Origin: Silurus meridionalis
Taxonomy: Eukaryota > Chordata > Actinopteri > Siluriformes > Siluridae
NCBI RefSeq assembly: GCF_014805685.1
Contig: NC_060896.1
Coordinates: 11,782,389 to 11,846,388 of the forward strand
Direction: 5' to 3'
DNA length: 64,000 nt
Shown here one piece after another: positions 32,684 to 43,269 of this stretch (its first letter is position 1; each line of letters begins with the position of its first letter). The translations under genes and the position numbers were made by a program. Below the pieces are notes generated by a model. That model saw only the letters and a program-made list of their open reading frames with translations. It had not been told where the DNA came from and made no database searches.

Positions 32684-34590
32684 TGAGGAAAATAAGTATT
32701 TGAACACCCTGCTATTTTGCAAGTTCTTGCACTTAGAAATCATGGAGGGGTCTGAAATTGTCATCGTAGGTGCATGTCCACTGTGAGAGACATAATCTAA
32801 AAAAAAAAATCCAGAAATCACAATATATGATTTTTAAACTATTTGTTTGTATGATACAGCTGCAAATAAGTATTTGAACACCTGTCTATCAGCTAGAATT
32901 CTGACCCTCAAAGACCTGTTAGTCTGCCTTTAAAATGTCCACCTCCACTACATTTATTATCCTAAATTAGATGCACCTGTTTGAGGTCATTAGCTGCATA
33001 AAGACACCTGTCCACCCCATACAATCAGTAAGAATCCAACTACTAACATGGCCAAGACCAAAGAGCTGTCCAAAGACACTATAGACAAAATCGTACACCT
33101 CCACAAGGCTGGAAAGGGCTACAGGAAATTGCCAAGCAGCTTGGTGAAAAAGGTCCACTGTTGGAGCAATCATTAGAAAATGGAAGAAGCTAAACATGAC
33201 TGTCAATCTCCCTCGGACTGGGGCTCCATGCAAGATCTCACCTCGTGGGGTCTCAATGATCCTAAGGAAGGTGAGAAATCAGCCCAGAACTACAGGAGGA
33301 GCTGGTCAATGACCTGAAAAGAGCTGGGACCACCGTTTCCAAGGTTACTGTTGGTAATACACTAAGGCGTCATGGTTTGAAATCATGCATGGCACGGAAG
33401 GTTCCCCTGCTTAAACCAGCACATGTCCAGGCACGTCTTAAGTTTGCCAATGACCATTTGGATGATCCAGAGGAGTCATGGGAGAAAGTCATGTGGTCAG
33501 ATGAGACCAAAATAGAACTTTTGGGTCATAATTCCACTAAGCGTGTTTGGAGGAAGAAGAATGATGAGTACCATCCCAAGAACACCATCCCTACTGTGAA
33601 GCATGGGGTGGTAGCATCATCTTTGGGGTGTTTTTCTGCACATGGGACAGGGCGACTGCACTGTATTAAGGAGAGGATGACCGGGGCCATGTATTGCGAT
33701 ATTTTGGGGAACAACCTCCTTCCCTCAGTTAGAGCATTGAAGATGGGTCGAGGCTGGGTCTTCCAACATGACAATGACCCGAAGCACACAGCCAGGATAA
33801 CCAAGGAGTGGCTCTGTAAGAAGCATATCAAGGTTCTGGCGTGGCCTAGCCAGTCTCAGACCTAAACCCAATAGAGAATCTTTGGAGGAGCTCAAACTCC
33901 GTGTTTCTCAGCAACAGGCCAGAAACCTGACTGATCTAGAGAAGATCTGTGTGGAGGAGTGGGCCAAAATCCCTACTGCAGTGTGTGCAAACCTGGTGAA
34001 AAACTACAGGAAACGTTTGACCTCTGTAATTGCAAACAAAGGCTACTGTACCAAATATTAACATTGACTTTCTCAGGTGTTCAAATACTTATTTGCAGCT
34101 GTATCATACAAATAAATAGTTAAAAAATCATACATTGTGATTTCTGGATATTTTTTTGTAGATTATGTCTCTCACAGTGGACCTGCACCAACGATGACAA
34201 TTTCAGACCCCTACATGATTTCTAAGTGGGAGAACTTGCAAAATAGCAGGGTGTTCAAATACTTATTTTCCTCACTGTATATATATATATATATATATAT
34301 ATATTGTATGTATAACACGTAATTTGTTTTTATGTTTTTTTTTTTTAGGGCACATTGTTAAGCCTCCAAATCCAGGTGATTCTTCCATTGGAATAAACAT
34401 TGATTCTGGATATTCTTCATCCAGTTTTTCAACTACAAATCACAGTTCAGTATTTGAAATGGTTCCCCATTCATTAAGAAGAGGTGTAACAGTAAGAGAG
34501 GTATTTGGTGGGACTTTACCAAAACCACTTTCTGAAGCACCATCTCCATTGGCTTTTGCAGTAAATAAACTTTCAACTGAACCAAGATAA
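29013..34590 (+). CDS. C11orf16-like protein with VWA-like segment and DUF4537 tudor-like domain
   Basis: Predicted exons are about 29013(or 29112)-29306, 29905-30261, 31269-31381, 31472-31619, 31715-31949, 32039-32584 and 34349-34590, with matching phases. The start is uncertain: ATG at 29112 gives [12 protein letters not shown]. The first two exons resemble a von Willebrand A domain: [11 protein letters not shown] with a partial MIDAS motif, then [11 protein letters not shown] and [12 protein letters not shown]. The later part matches human C11orf16: [49 protein letters not shown] and [17 protein letters not shown]. From memory the human protein lacks the VWA segment; VWA plus DUF4537 is also known from VWA3-type proteins. 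Function unknown. Its 3' end converges on akip1, as neighbours in human 11p15. Two introns hold transposons. Confidence 0.75.
29403..29466. repeat. (TA)n microsatellite
   Basis: A pure TA run in the intron between the two VWA-like exons. Confidence 0.95.
30487..30980 (-). mobile_element. 5'-truncated RTE-clade LINE copy
   Basis: Read on the minus strand this encodes [64 protein letters not shown] and [20 protein letters not shown]. It then ends in CCGCTGTGGCACCCCCTAAT and a GAAGAAGAAGAA tail at about 30487-30505. It is better preserved than the copy at 24985-25990 and is truncated at about 30980. It lies antisense in a C11orf16-like intron. Confidence 0.88.
32616..32680. repeat. (TA)n microsatellite left of a Tc1 element
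   Basis: A pure TA run abutting the left end of the Tc1 element at 32681. The right flank (34278-34305) is also TA repeat. Confidence 0.96.
32681..34277 (+). mobile_element. Full-length Tc1-like transposon with long inverted repeats
   Basis: About 1.6 kb. Ends are CAGTGAGGAAAATAAGTATT and its complement at 34258-34277. Inverted repeats of about 200 bp (32681-32883 against 34076-34277) carry a second internal copy of the AAATAAGTATTTGAACACCTG motif. This is the IR/DR layout of Sleeping Beauty-type elements. It interrupts the last intron of the C11orf16-like gene, inside a TA tract. Confidence 0.92.
33047..34060 (+). pseudogene. Tc1 transposase, frameshifted
   Basis: The reading frame begins near ATGGCCAAGACCAAAGAGCT (33047) but shifts several times in the N-terminal helix-turn-helix region. 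The best-preserved stretch is 33377-33865. It shows the first two acidic catalytic positions ([22 protein letters not shown]) and ends at a stop in WPSQSQT. The third-residue segment ([11 protein letters not shown] type) lies in another frame after about 33860. The copy cannot encode an active enzyme as it stands. Confidence 0.85.
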
Positions 34591-34882
34591 TAATCTGCTA
34601 AAACAGTTCAGTAAACTTGTGAAATATGAAAACATTTGATATATTTAAATAATTCATATATGAGTTTAAGTGGGGATGTAATCATTGAGTATAGCCTTTT
34701 AACATTAAAACTGTATATATTAACAAATTATAATTTTTTTTAATTACGTTTTGCCACTATTTTGTGGTATGCATGCACATGATATTTATTTGAAAATCAT
34801 GGACATAATGTTTATACCATAGGTTTTACTCTTAGTCAACATTACGATGCTGATTTACTTACATATGTGTAATTTTCATATT

Positions 34883-34892
34883 CTTAAATAAA
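34883..34892 (+). terminator. Candidate polyadenylation signal of the C11orf16-like gene
   Basis: AATAAA about 300 bp beyond the stop at 34590. It faces the akip1 signal at about 35337. Confidence 0.5.
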
Positions 34893-35596
34893 TGCTAATA
34901 ATATAATACTGGATTTCACCTGATTCTTATTCCCTGACATAGTAAACTAGTATTGAGATTTATATTTAATAGAAAGTAATTAAAATAAACTCATGAAAAC
35001 TAATTAGTTTGGGACGAATAATTAGACGTCTTATGCCAAAATTTACACAAACTCAGCTCAAGTGGGATAAATTGTTTGCAAAATTTTGGGATTTTATGAA
35101 TCCCCAAAAAACCCCGACCAGGATAAAACAGTTACATGCATCAATGAATAATTTAATTCATTCATTAATTGTGTATTGATAATTACAATGATTTTACATT
35201 TTGTCATTTTTAATTCATTTTAAATGAATGCATTTAACGTGTCAACCCAAATATTTAGTAATGGATTGCAAAACCGCTGTGATTTTAAAGATGTGCAATA
35301 AATGTAGAGCAAAATACTGTAAAAAATTAAAGAAAATGTTTATTTCAGCACAAAAAGTTCAGCACACAATAGCAAATATTGCAAAGCACAATCATAACCG
35401 TTAACATTCAATACTGCTGATAAAAATACCCTGAGTAGTACATGTACACATTACATTAAGGCACATTATACATTAAAAGTGCACAAAAAAGCTTAAATTC
35501 AGTTTTGAAGGATTTCATTTTTAGTTTCAGTGCAATGAAATGAGACTTTTAGATCACCAGATGTTTTGCTGTATTTAAAAACATTTGAGGTTGAGG

Positions 35597-35825
35597 TCAG
35601 AGGTCGAATGTGAGTCTCATGCTCTCCCCTGCATCGATGTGCACCACTCGGGTCTGTGGGCCTGCATCCTGCATTGCTGCTGTGACAGCATAAGTGCCTG
35701 GAGATACTTCAATCAAGAAATCCTCTGGCTCAGACAAACCCTTTAATAACATTAAAACAGAGCACAAGTTATTATTCCATGAGGCTTACTCAAATTTGAC
35801 TGGAATTCAAATTAGGTTTTACATA

Positions 35826-35918
<93 letters not shown>

Positions 35919-38180
35919 GTATAGACACCTTTGTTTATTTTTTTTAGTGATTATTTCTATTTTAAAGTGATATGTCTTAAAATATTAATTTATATTTCTA
36001 TATTTATTGAAATTATGAACAACAAGCACATATTCATAAGCATAAACTAGTATATGCTGTAAAAAAACATATGCTGATTCAAAAACTATATTAATGTCAA
36101 TCCTTTAACATCCCCGTCTGTGCAACTGGTCGATGATATACAGGTGGAACCAACGTTTGTGGAGTCACAAGTAACCACCTCCAGACAGATTTGATATGCA
36201 AGATCTCGCAACGTACTCCTAGACTAATGATATAGAAGGTAATAATGGAATCGGCAGTCATTCAAACAGAGTTGCAGGATAACCTGAAAGCTGCAGGAAG
36301 TACAGTTACACAGAGAACAATAAACTGCACCTCGTGTCAACAAAAGGAAGAGGTGTGTATATATGGAACAATAATATTGAACATAATTTAATTTATATTT
36401 TGATTTACAGTGGATGTCTCAAAGCTGTCAATAAAAACGTTCTAATGTTGGTCATTTGTGGTGTCGTTTTAGAAACCTACTGTGTTTGATTATATGTATG
36501 AATATATAACATTTTGTTTAGTACCAAGTAAAAACAGTATGTGTGTACTGTGTATTTAAAGTGGATTATATGCACTAGAAGTATATTAAACAACAAAAAA
36601 ACAAAGGTGTCTGGACACTTCACCTCACTTCATATGGGACATGCTTACAGTGGAATAAACTCTTTTGGAGGTTAAAGCAGTGGTTTGAATTTGACTGGAA
36701 GTCTGGAGAAGCCGCTTTGAGTGAAAGCGACACACATGGGTTTGCTCTTGTTGATGAAGCTCGGCTGCACTTGCAGAACTATAAAACCTCTGTGGGGATA
36801 AAGCACATGCTTAGCGGGTCTGCAAGCAGAAAGGCATAATAAACACAGAGAAATGATTAACATTAGGTGTACCTTGCACTGATGACTAGTTTCAGACATG
36901 CACTCCACTATTTTTGCAAAAGCATTATCCAGGGTCATGTGGGCAGCAGAGTGATCCAGAACCTTTGAATAAACAACAAAGTTACATTTAACTATCTAAG
37001 TTGCGTTATTGTACATTATTGAACAAAATATCATGCACAATTTTAAGAAACAAGGGGAATCAAAGCCAAGATTCAGTACAGGATTTTTACTGTTAATCAA
37101 TGGCTTTTATGCAAACGTTTACTAAGAGCATGGTAACTTGACAAAATCCCCAGAATTTCTAACAAATTTTCTATGATATCTGATTCTGATATGGCTAATC
37201 GACAAGTCAGCTCAGGCCTATATCTCAAATCAAATTCTTTCTTTTATATAATTGAAGCAACTGTCATTTCTTATATAAGACAAGTATTTAAAAGGGTTTA
37301 AAAACCATAAGGCAAATACTCATCACAGATAGACTCCAAGAGAAATAATCAAATATACCAGGGGCGTCCAATCTTAGCCACAAAAGCTCAGAGGCTTAAG
37401 TTCTGTCCAAGCATGTTCTGCATCTAATAATCAAGATAAACTGATGGTTTTTGGTGAAATTTTAGAATTTTGCACATAATTTTGAATACGTTTAATCTGA
37501 AATAAATAAATAAATAAATAAACATTGGTTATGGGCAGCACAATTGTGCAGCATTTCTTTTCGAACCCTGGTTTCCTGACAGTAATCCTGAGCTGGAGTA
37601 CTGTCTGGATAAAAGAACATGCAAATCTTCTTTTATCCATGCTGGTTTCTTCACATTAATAGCAAAAGCATGCAGACAGCAGGACTGGCTACAGTAAATT
37701 GCTGCACGTGCAAATGAGTTATTGAATGTGTGTGTGTGTAGTGCTTTGTGATGGACTCGTGTCCCATCCTGGGTGTATTGCTTTCCTGTGCCCAGCATTC
37801 CTGGGATATACTCCTATTCCAACACAACGCAGGATAAAGTGGTTTATTTGGATGGATGGATGGATGGATGGATGAATGGGTGAATGGATGGATGGATGAA
37901 TGGGTGAATGGATGGATGGATGGATGGATGGATGGGTAGGTGGAAACATACCCCACCGTTTAAAAAGCATTTCAGTTTTGAAAGCTTGTACCTCTGCATG
38001 TGATGTATCCCGGCGAGTGCAGGATGAGCCTCCGCTCCTCCAGGTTTTTGATCGTCTTTTGGCTTTTTGTAACACCTCAAGTCCGAGTTTAGATGAACGA
38101 TCAAGTGAAGCCTCCAGCCAGCACCGACCTGCCATGATCGCTTTCCACCTGCTCACAGGAATCATGCGCGCAAGAGACAT
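35597..38180 (-). CDS. akip1: AKIP1 (A-kinase interacting protein 1), complete, four coding exons
   Basis: Exons are 37992-38180, 36873-36962, 36649-36789 and 35597-35740, totalling 188 codons with stop if the ATG at 38180 is used. An in-frame ATG at 38135 ([16 protein letters not shown]) aligns better with the human start, giving 172 aa. Family features are [19 protein letters not shown] near the start, a middle segment [18 protein letters not shown] (cf. human CGKYYSSV), and the C-terminal block [15 protein letters not shown] to [20 protein letters not shown]1 binds the catalytic subunit of PKA and p65/NF-kB and affects PKA localisation and mitochondrial signalling. Convergent with the C11orf16-like gene. 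First intron holds a GGAT repeat 50 bp after exon 1; second last intron neighbourhood holds a Tc1 remnant (35918-36621). Confidence 0.88.
35828..35913. repeat. (TG)n(TA)n microsatellite
   Basis: A short TG run followed by about 35 TA units, abutting the left end of the decayed Tc1 element. Confidence 0.95.
35918..36621 (+). mobile_element. Decayed Tc1-like element in the last akip1 intron
   Basis: Imperfect inverted ends AAGTATAGACACCTTTGTTT at about 35917 and its complement at about 36601-36621 bracket about 700 bp. The interior around 36100-36350 still reads as the N-terminal part of a Tc1 transposase, with an [22 protein letters not shown] segment. The catalytic part is deleted. Confidence 0.65.
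37738..37940 (+). repeat. Interspersed repeat 3' end with (GGAT)n tail in akip1 intron 1
   Basis: TGTCCCATCCTGGGTGTATT, CAGCATTCCTGGGATA and CAGGATAAAGTGGTTTA form the same repeat 3' end as at 1560. It is followed by a GGAT/GAATGG array at 37849-37937 that probably grew from its tail. Confidence 0.65.
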
Positions 38181-38465
38181 TGTTTGAATAAATAGCACGC
38201 GCACAAACACAGTTCAAACCATTCACTACAAGGGTGTGGACTGCTGCTAGTAGCCATGCAAAACATTCTGTGGCGTCCACGTTTATAAAGACTGCAGAAA
38301 AGAGTCATGCAAGTTTTTAACTTACAGCACCAGATTTGTTATTATTATTTCCTGTGAACAGTCACCGCTTTGCCGACATGGTTGATACAGTAGTTTTACT
38401 AGTTCACATTTGCTGGGCGTGTAAATGAAAGTGAAGGGTGAAGTACGCCTTCCTCTCCCGGGTGC

Positions 38466-38481
38466 TGCTGGGAAATGTTGT
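38466..38481. promoter_or_regulatory. ZNF143/SBS-like motif upstream of akip1
   Basis: TGCTGGGAAATGTTGT differs at two of 16 positions from the vertebrate ZNF143 site TGCTGGGAATTGTAGT as I recall it. It lies about 290-350 bp upstream of the two akip1 start codons. The sequence is seen; binding is inferred. Confidence 0.4.
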
Positions 38482-38499
38482 CAATTTCATATAAAGGCG

Positions 38500-40600
38500 G
38501 AGAACGTAACCTAATAAAAGACTTACAATGTTTTTACATTAAAACATTTTTGTTTGTTTGTTTGTTTCTAATTAAACATCAGCAACATTTTTAAACATAA
38601 ACACATCTATATGTATCAAAGCTATGCCTTTTAGGGCCAAAACGGGAGAACAATCGCTAACTGTGTTCGAATTTGTCGCCCCCTGCTGATTTGAACTGTT
38701 CATGAAGTTGATTGCTTGGGGGATGAGATATTTCATATGCAAAAAACACCTGCATGTTCAAGCAGTTATCAAATCAACCAGTCATATGGCAGCAGCATAA
38801 TGCATAAAATCAGGCCAATACAACTCAAGAGCTTCAGTTTAAGTTCACATACAAGTTTACACAGAATAATGCAAAAGAAAAAGCAAGACAACATCCTCAA
38901 AGCACAGGAGGCAAGGTAACACACCTAGGCGGAAAATTACCAGTCTGAATGAAGGAAGACTTTATATACTTAAATAAGCACTTAACCATAGTGAGCAGAA
39001 AAGCATCTCTGCACAACAGCTGCACAACAAATCAAAAGTTATGGTGCATAGGCTACAAGACCGGAAAACCACATCAGGTTCGACTTCTTACAGCCACGAT
39101 GACGAATTTATCTAAGAATCGGAGGCTATCATACTTGCAATAAAACTGGACAAGCCTGAAAATAGACCAGGTGTATATTTTTCCCCAGTTACAATGAGCT
39201 TGTTCTTATAACAGTTTCAGATTTCTGTTCTTGGCTTAGAGGAGTGGAAACCAGTGTGGTCCTTCCACCTCAAGGTAATATTTGTTGGGCATGTAAAAAA
39301 TACCAGGGTTGTAATGTGTGCTTATTTGAGTTACAATATACTTCTTGGCAGCTCAAACAGATCTGTCTATTTTCCTCTGACCTTTCTTATCAAGATGTCT
39401 TTACCCAGAGAACTGTTGCTCACTCAATGTTTTTAGTTTTGCACTCAGAGAGCGCTGTGAGTATAATTCACAGGAAATTAACAGTTTATAAAAATATCTC
39501 AGAACACCTCTTCTAGTGTGTACAGTTTTCCTAATCCGCAAGTACATAGTTGTTGTTTTTAAAACAACTTGTACATGCCTTTCTCTAGATAAGGTCCAAT
39601 ACTGGTTCTGGTGTACAGTAGCTCTTGGGAGATATTCAAGCACAGGGAGCATCAGTTTCTCTTGATGACCCTTTCACAACTTTTTTGTGTCATTCAGAAA
39701 TCTGACACATTTTTTCATATTAGTAGCAACCTAATCTTATTGAAAATATTCTGGGGAACTAGCTGACAATCTTTTACATTAATAATTAACATTAATCTCT
39801 TGTGCCGTGATCAAATGATGATCAAAAACATTACCATTATTTTAAAAGTCTGAGATTTGACATGCAAAACTTTATTAAGGATGAATGACAGTGGTGCAAT
39901 ATGCAGATTTATCTTGCTATGTTATGGGTGTTATGATATATTACGATTAGTAAAGCGTAAAAATTTTGCATTAAAATTTGTATTTAACCAGTGCCAGTCA
40001 GATGCTTATCTCTCATCTCCTAATTTTTTCTTTTATATTTTTTTATTAATTTAGTTTGATATAATGAAATTGGTGCTGTGCATTCAATAGATTGGTTCAA
40101 CAATGTCTTATGTGTAACTTTTGTATTTTTCTCTAAACAAAGGTTCTCTAAATACATATATATTAAATGGCATTAATAATATTTTTTTTTTAATTAGGTG
40201 CTATTTCTATTCAGTAAATACTTCTAAAGATGATATTTACACAATTCCAGGACATAAAAAAGTTTTTAAATAAAATGTCAATCACTATGTTCATTTCTTT
40301 GTTAAAAAGCTTTGCAGTATTTTGTATGAGACTCCAAAACTCATCTCTATTCAAAATAGAAGGTGATTTTTAAGTGCTTGGAAATTTAGGTAGGGCCTCT
40401 GGTTTGCATTTGATAGGTAAGTTTGCTCAGTCTTCCATTGCCAATATTCAAATAAACGTAGAGAGATTCAGTGACAAAGAGAGACTGAACACTATACATG
40501 AAATAAATCCAGAAGGAGAAACAAGGAGTGCAGAACAATCAAATATTTACACTACAGTATAAGGTCAGTATATTATTTATTAGTTTTTACTTTGTTATTA
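38500..40600. other. Spacer between akip1 and the GPCR gene
   Basis: AT-rich DNA without a recognisable gene. Short open frames at about 39244-39516 show no family resemblance. The segment may include 5' non-coding exons of the GPCR gene, for which an acceptor-like CCACCAG lies at about 40663-40669. Confidence 0.45.
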
Positions 40601-40669
40601 TCTGTATTTGATTTCTTGCATGATAAGGCATTGTTACATAATAGCTGAAGCCTGCTTTCTACCACCAGA

Positions 40670-41644
40670 ATGTCCATTGTGGAATACACCGTGGCAAATG
40701 AAAGCAATGAAACAACTACATCTCCTCCAGGCATTTCCTTTAAAACCAATGTTTCATTGGCCTCATGGAATCCTCTTTCCCTTAATGAGATTATAACTCA
40801 GTGTAGCAGAAGTGGGACTACCTCTGCACGTGCACCAATAGAAATCCTTATCCTCATACTTTCCCTTACACCAAACACATTCTTGCTTTGGCTGCTGGTA
40901 AAGAACAGAAAGTCTCTGTCACCTTCTGAAGTTTTGGGTCTCAACATGACTGTGCTCAGCATGCTGTTTTGCCTCAGCCTTCTGTTGGATATAGTAATAT
41001 CAACAAAGGAACGATCAGGACTACTATTGCGCATCTCTCAAACCTTTGCCACCCTCAGTTACTTTGGCTGCCCACTTCTGCTGACCAGTATGTGCTTGGA
41101 GCGATATGTGGCAGTGGCACACCCTGTGCTCTTCATCAGGCTTAGGAAGTGGGAATATCGTGCTGCATGTTCTGCCATCATCTGGTTTCTCACCTGTATC
41201 ATGGCAGCTGTCACCTTTGTCTACACTCTCTCCAACACAGCAGTTATTTTTTCAATCATTATTAATGTGTTGTTTTTAGTCATGGTGGCCTGTTTGGTAG
41301 GCATTGTGTGTGTGCTGCATAAAAAGGGTCCAGGTGATAGAGACCAAAATAATTCAGTTGTAAAGAAACAAGCTCTAAAGAATGTTCTAGCAATACTTGT
41401 GCCCTCAACTATAACTTATTTGCCACTTCTGGGTCTGGCCCCTTTTCTGTTGATAATCCAAATGTCAATACAAAAAAACACAAATGTCCTTATCTGTACT
41501 GGTCTGCTGATGTTCAGTATTATCCCCAATTTTGGAGTCTGCATTGGGCCTATATTCTATATCTCCCGGCTAAGGAAAATTCTCTGTAGCAGAAATAATG
41601 AATCAAGAGACCCAAGGAAGAACACTGCAGACAAGAGAAACTAA
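40670..41644 (+). CDS. Divergent rhodopsin-family GPCR, single coding exon, 324 aa
   Basis: Seven hydrophobic segments lie at about residues 57-77, 88-110, 120-143, 166-186, 192-216, 238-263 and 272-298. The N-terminus has three N-glycosylation sequons (N10, N13, N27). The end of TM3 reads ERYVAVAHP, a variant of DRY, and TM6 keeps a central proline (TYLPL). TM7 has IPNFGVCIGPIFYI in place of the usual NPxxY form. The second extracellular loop is only a few residues long and lacks the usual cysteine, and TM3 lacks the matching cysteine. I cannot assign a ligand; a P2Y/protease-receptor-like or orphan teleost receptor is possible. AATAAA occurs at about 41861. The single intact frame and regular topology argue that it is a real gene. 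Confidence 0.8.
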   Translation: MSIVEYTVANESNETTTSPPGISFKTNVSLASWNPLSLNEIITQCSRSGTTSARAPIEILILILSLTPNTFLLWLLVKNRKSLSPSEVLGLNMTVLSMLFCLSLLLDIVISTKERSGLLLRISQTFATLSYFGCPLLLTSMCLERYVAVAHPVLFIRLRKWEYRAACSAIIWFLTCIMAAVTFVYTLSNTAVIFSIIINVLFLVMVACLVGIVCVLHKKGPGDRDQNNSVVKKQALKNVLAILVPSTITYLPLLGLAPFLLIIQMSIQKNTNVLICTGLLMFSIIPNFGVCIGPIFYISRLRKILCSRNNESRDPRKNTADKRN

Positions 41645-41860
41645 TCTGCTGATTTATCTGAACACCTGTGCCACCTAAGCAGTTTTGTGGAATTGCTGTT
41701 GTTGTTATAGGAGTAAAGATAAAGATTTGTAAAGATGCTGAAGATTTGTAAAGTGTAGGATTTGTAGCACTTATGGATTTCTTAACTTTATTTAATTGCT
41801 ATATAAGATGCAAGCATTGTTCTGTAGATTAAGCAACATGTACTGAATGTACTATAACAT

Positions 41861-41868
41861 TAATAAAA
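41861..41868 (+). terminator. Candidate GPCR polyadenylation signal
   Basis: AATAAA about 220 bp after the stop codon at 41644. Confidence 0.5.
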
Positions 41869-42064
41869 CTATGAATGGGCAAAAGTAATGTTACTACCTT
41901 TTAGGAGTAGGACATTGTATATTAAGTCAGATGAAAAGCTTCACTTTTTGACTTGTGCATATTTGATGTTTGCATGCTAAATACGCACATCTGCTATTCA
42001 TCAGGCTTTTTTCTTGATTGTAATAGACAACTGTAACTATAGCTTCTCTATATTATTAGTTTTT

Positions 42065-42170
42065 TTTTCAGTATCCCCTTTATCCTGGACAGGGTCACAT
42101 CTGACCTGTGGAACACTGTCCTAGGAACACTGGGCAGAAAGTGGAATTAAGATGCTAGTCGATCTTAGTG
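42065..42170 (-). repeat. Short interspersed-repeat fragment
   Basis: TTATCCTGGACAGGGTCACA and CCTAGGAACACTGGGCAGAA resemble, on the minus strand, the same 3' repeat module seen at 37740. It is a decayed fragment. Confidence 0.4.
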
Positions 42171-42462
42171 TCCATTTATCCAATTCTACAATTTGAAATA
42201 TGCACTATTATCATTCATATAATCAAATAATAAAAATGGGCAGTTTATTTAATTGTTAATTTTACAATGTTCTGTTTCTCTTAATAATTAGGAGATCATC
42301 CATATATTAAACCTCGAAACAACTCCTCTGAAATTTTTGAAAAGATTTGTTTCTTGACATGTAATTAAGTTTTTGAAAAACATATAAAAGTTAAAACACA
42401 TTTGCTTTTAGCTGATTATTTGAGAGTTTCATGAAATTTAGAACATTCTTCTAGCTGTTTTT

Positions 42463-42707
42463 CGGCCCCTGGTGGCCTAGTGGTTAGGATGCGGCGCTCT
42501 CACCGCTGCGGCCCGGGTTCGATCTCCGGTCAGGGAACCAACCCCAGCCATTAGGGTTAAACAAAACCTTAGTGCCGGTCCCAAGGTCAGATAAATGGGG
42601 AGGGTTGCGTTAGGAAGGGCATCCAGCGTAAAAACATGTGCCAATTTAAACATGCGGATGGTCTGCTGTGGCGACCCCTAACGGGAGAAGCAGAAAGAAA
42701 GTTAGTT
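42463..42707 (+). mobile_element. tRNA-Glu-derived SINE with target-site duplication
   Basis: The head (42466-42536) folds like tRNA-Glu(CTC). It has an A-box region TGGCCTAGTGG, anticodon context CGCTCTCACC, a B box GGTTCGATC and an acceptor strand CAGGGA. The body carries GGAAGGGCATCCAGCGTAAA. The 3' end GCTGTGGCGACCCCTAACGG plus GAAAGAAAG matches the LINE tails at 25940 and 30500. The copy is flanked by a perfect 14-bp direct repeat TTCTAGCTGTTTTT (42449-42462 and 42708-42721), so it is a young insertion. Confidence 0.92.
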
Positions 42708-42721
42708 TTCTAGCTGTTTTT

Positions 42722-43260
42722 TAGTCTTTTGGAGAACTGAGATCATTTATATTAGTAGGAATATCACAGATTTTTTTAAATCATTTAGAAATTTCCAACC
42801 ATTTTTCCAAAGCCTAAGGCTCAAAATTAAATGAACAAACTTGTATAATTATAACTACTAAAGTTGACTACCAAAGTTTCTGCTTTTGAAATATTTTGCC
42901 AGATCTTCACTGCAGCTTGTGCTTCTTTCTGCCTTTAGTTTTGTCTTCATTTGGGTTTAGGTCAAGTGGCTGTAGCCCTTTCCATCTTGGCAGTTTTACA
43001 CTGTAGAATTTATCCTGATACTATCAGCAATCCCATCAACAATAAACACCAGTGACACAGTTCCATTAGCAGCCACAAAATGTTCATGCCATAACATGCC
43101 ATTATTTTTGCAAATGAAATGATGTGATATGGTTTGAAGCATAAGTTCTTCCTTTGTCTTCTCCATAATTTGATATCCATAATAGTGCTGAGCACATCAG
43201 AGCGCAATGATTAGTCTAATCAGCTACAGGTTTGGGTCCAGCACAGTCTCATGGCATTTT
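42722..43260. other. Spacer, nothing recognised
   Basis: AT-rich DNA with no gene or repeat that I can name. Confidence 0.5.
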
Positions 43261-43269
43261 GTGAAAAAG

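Noticed and set aside
39244..39516. Short plus-strand open frame upstream of the GPCR gene
   Set aside because: No homology signal, no splice partners, and ordinary AT-rich composition.
42466..42536. A functional tRNA-Glu gene
   Set aside because: The fold is good, but the sequence continues into a SINE body with a LINE-like tail and is flanked by target duplications, so it is a SINE head.
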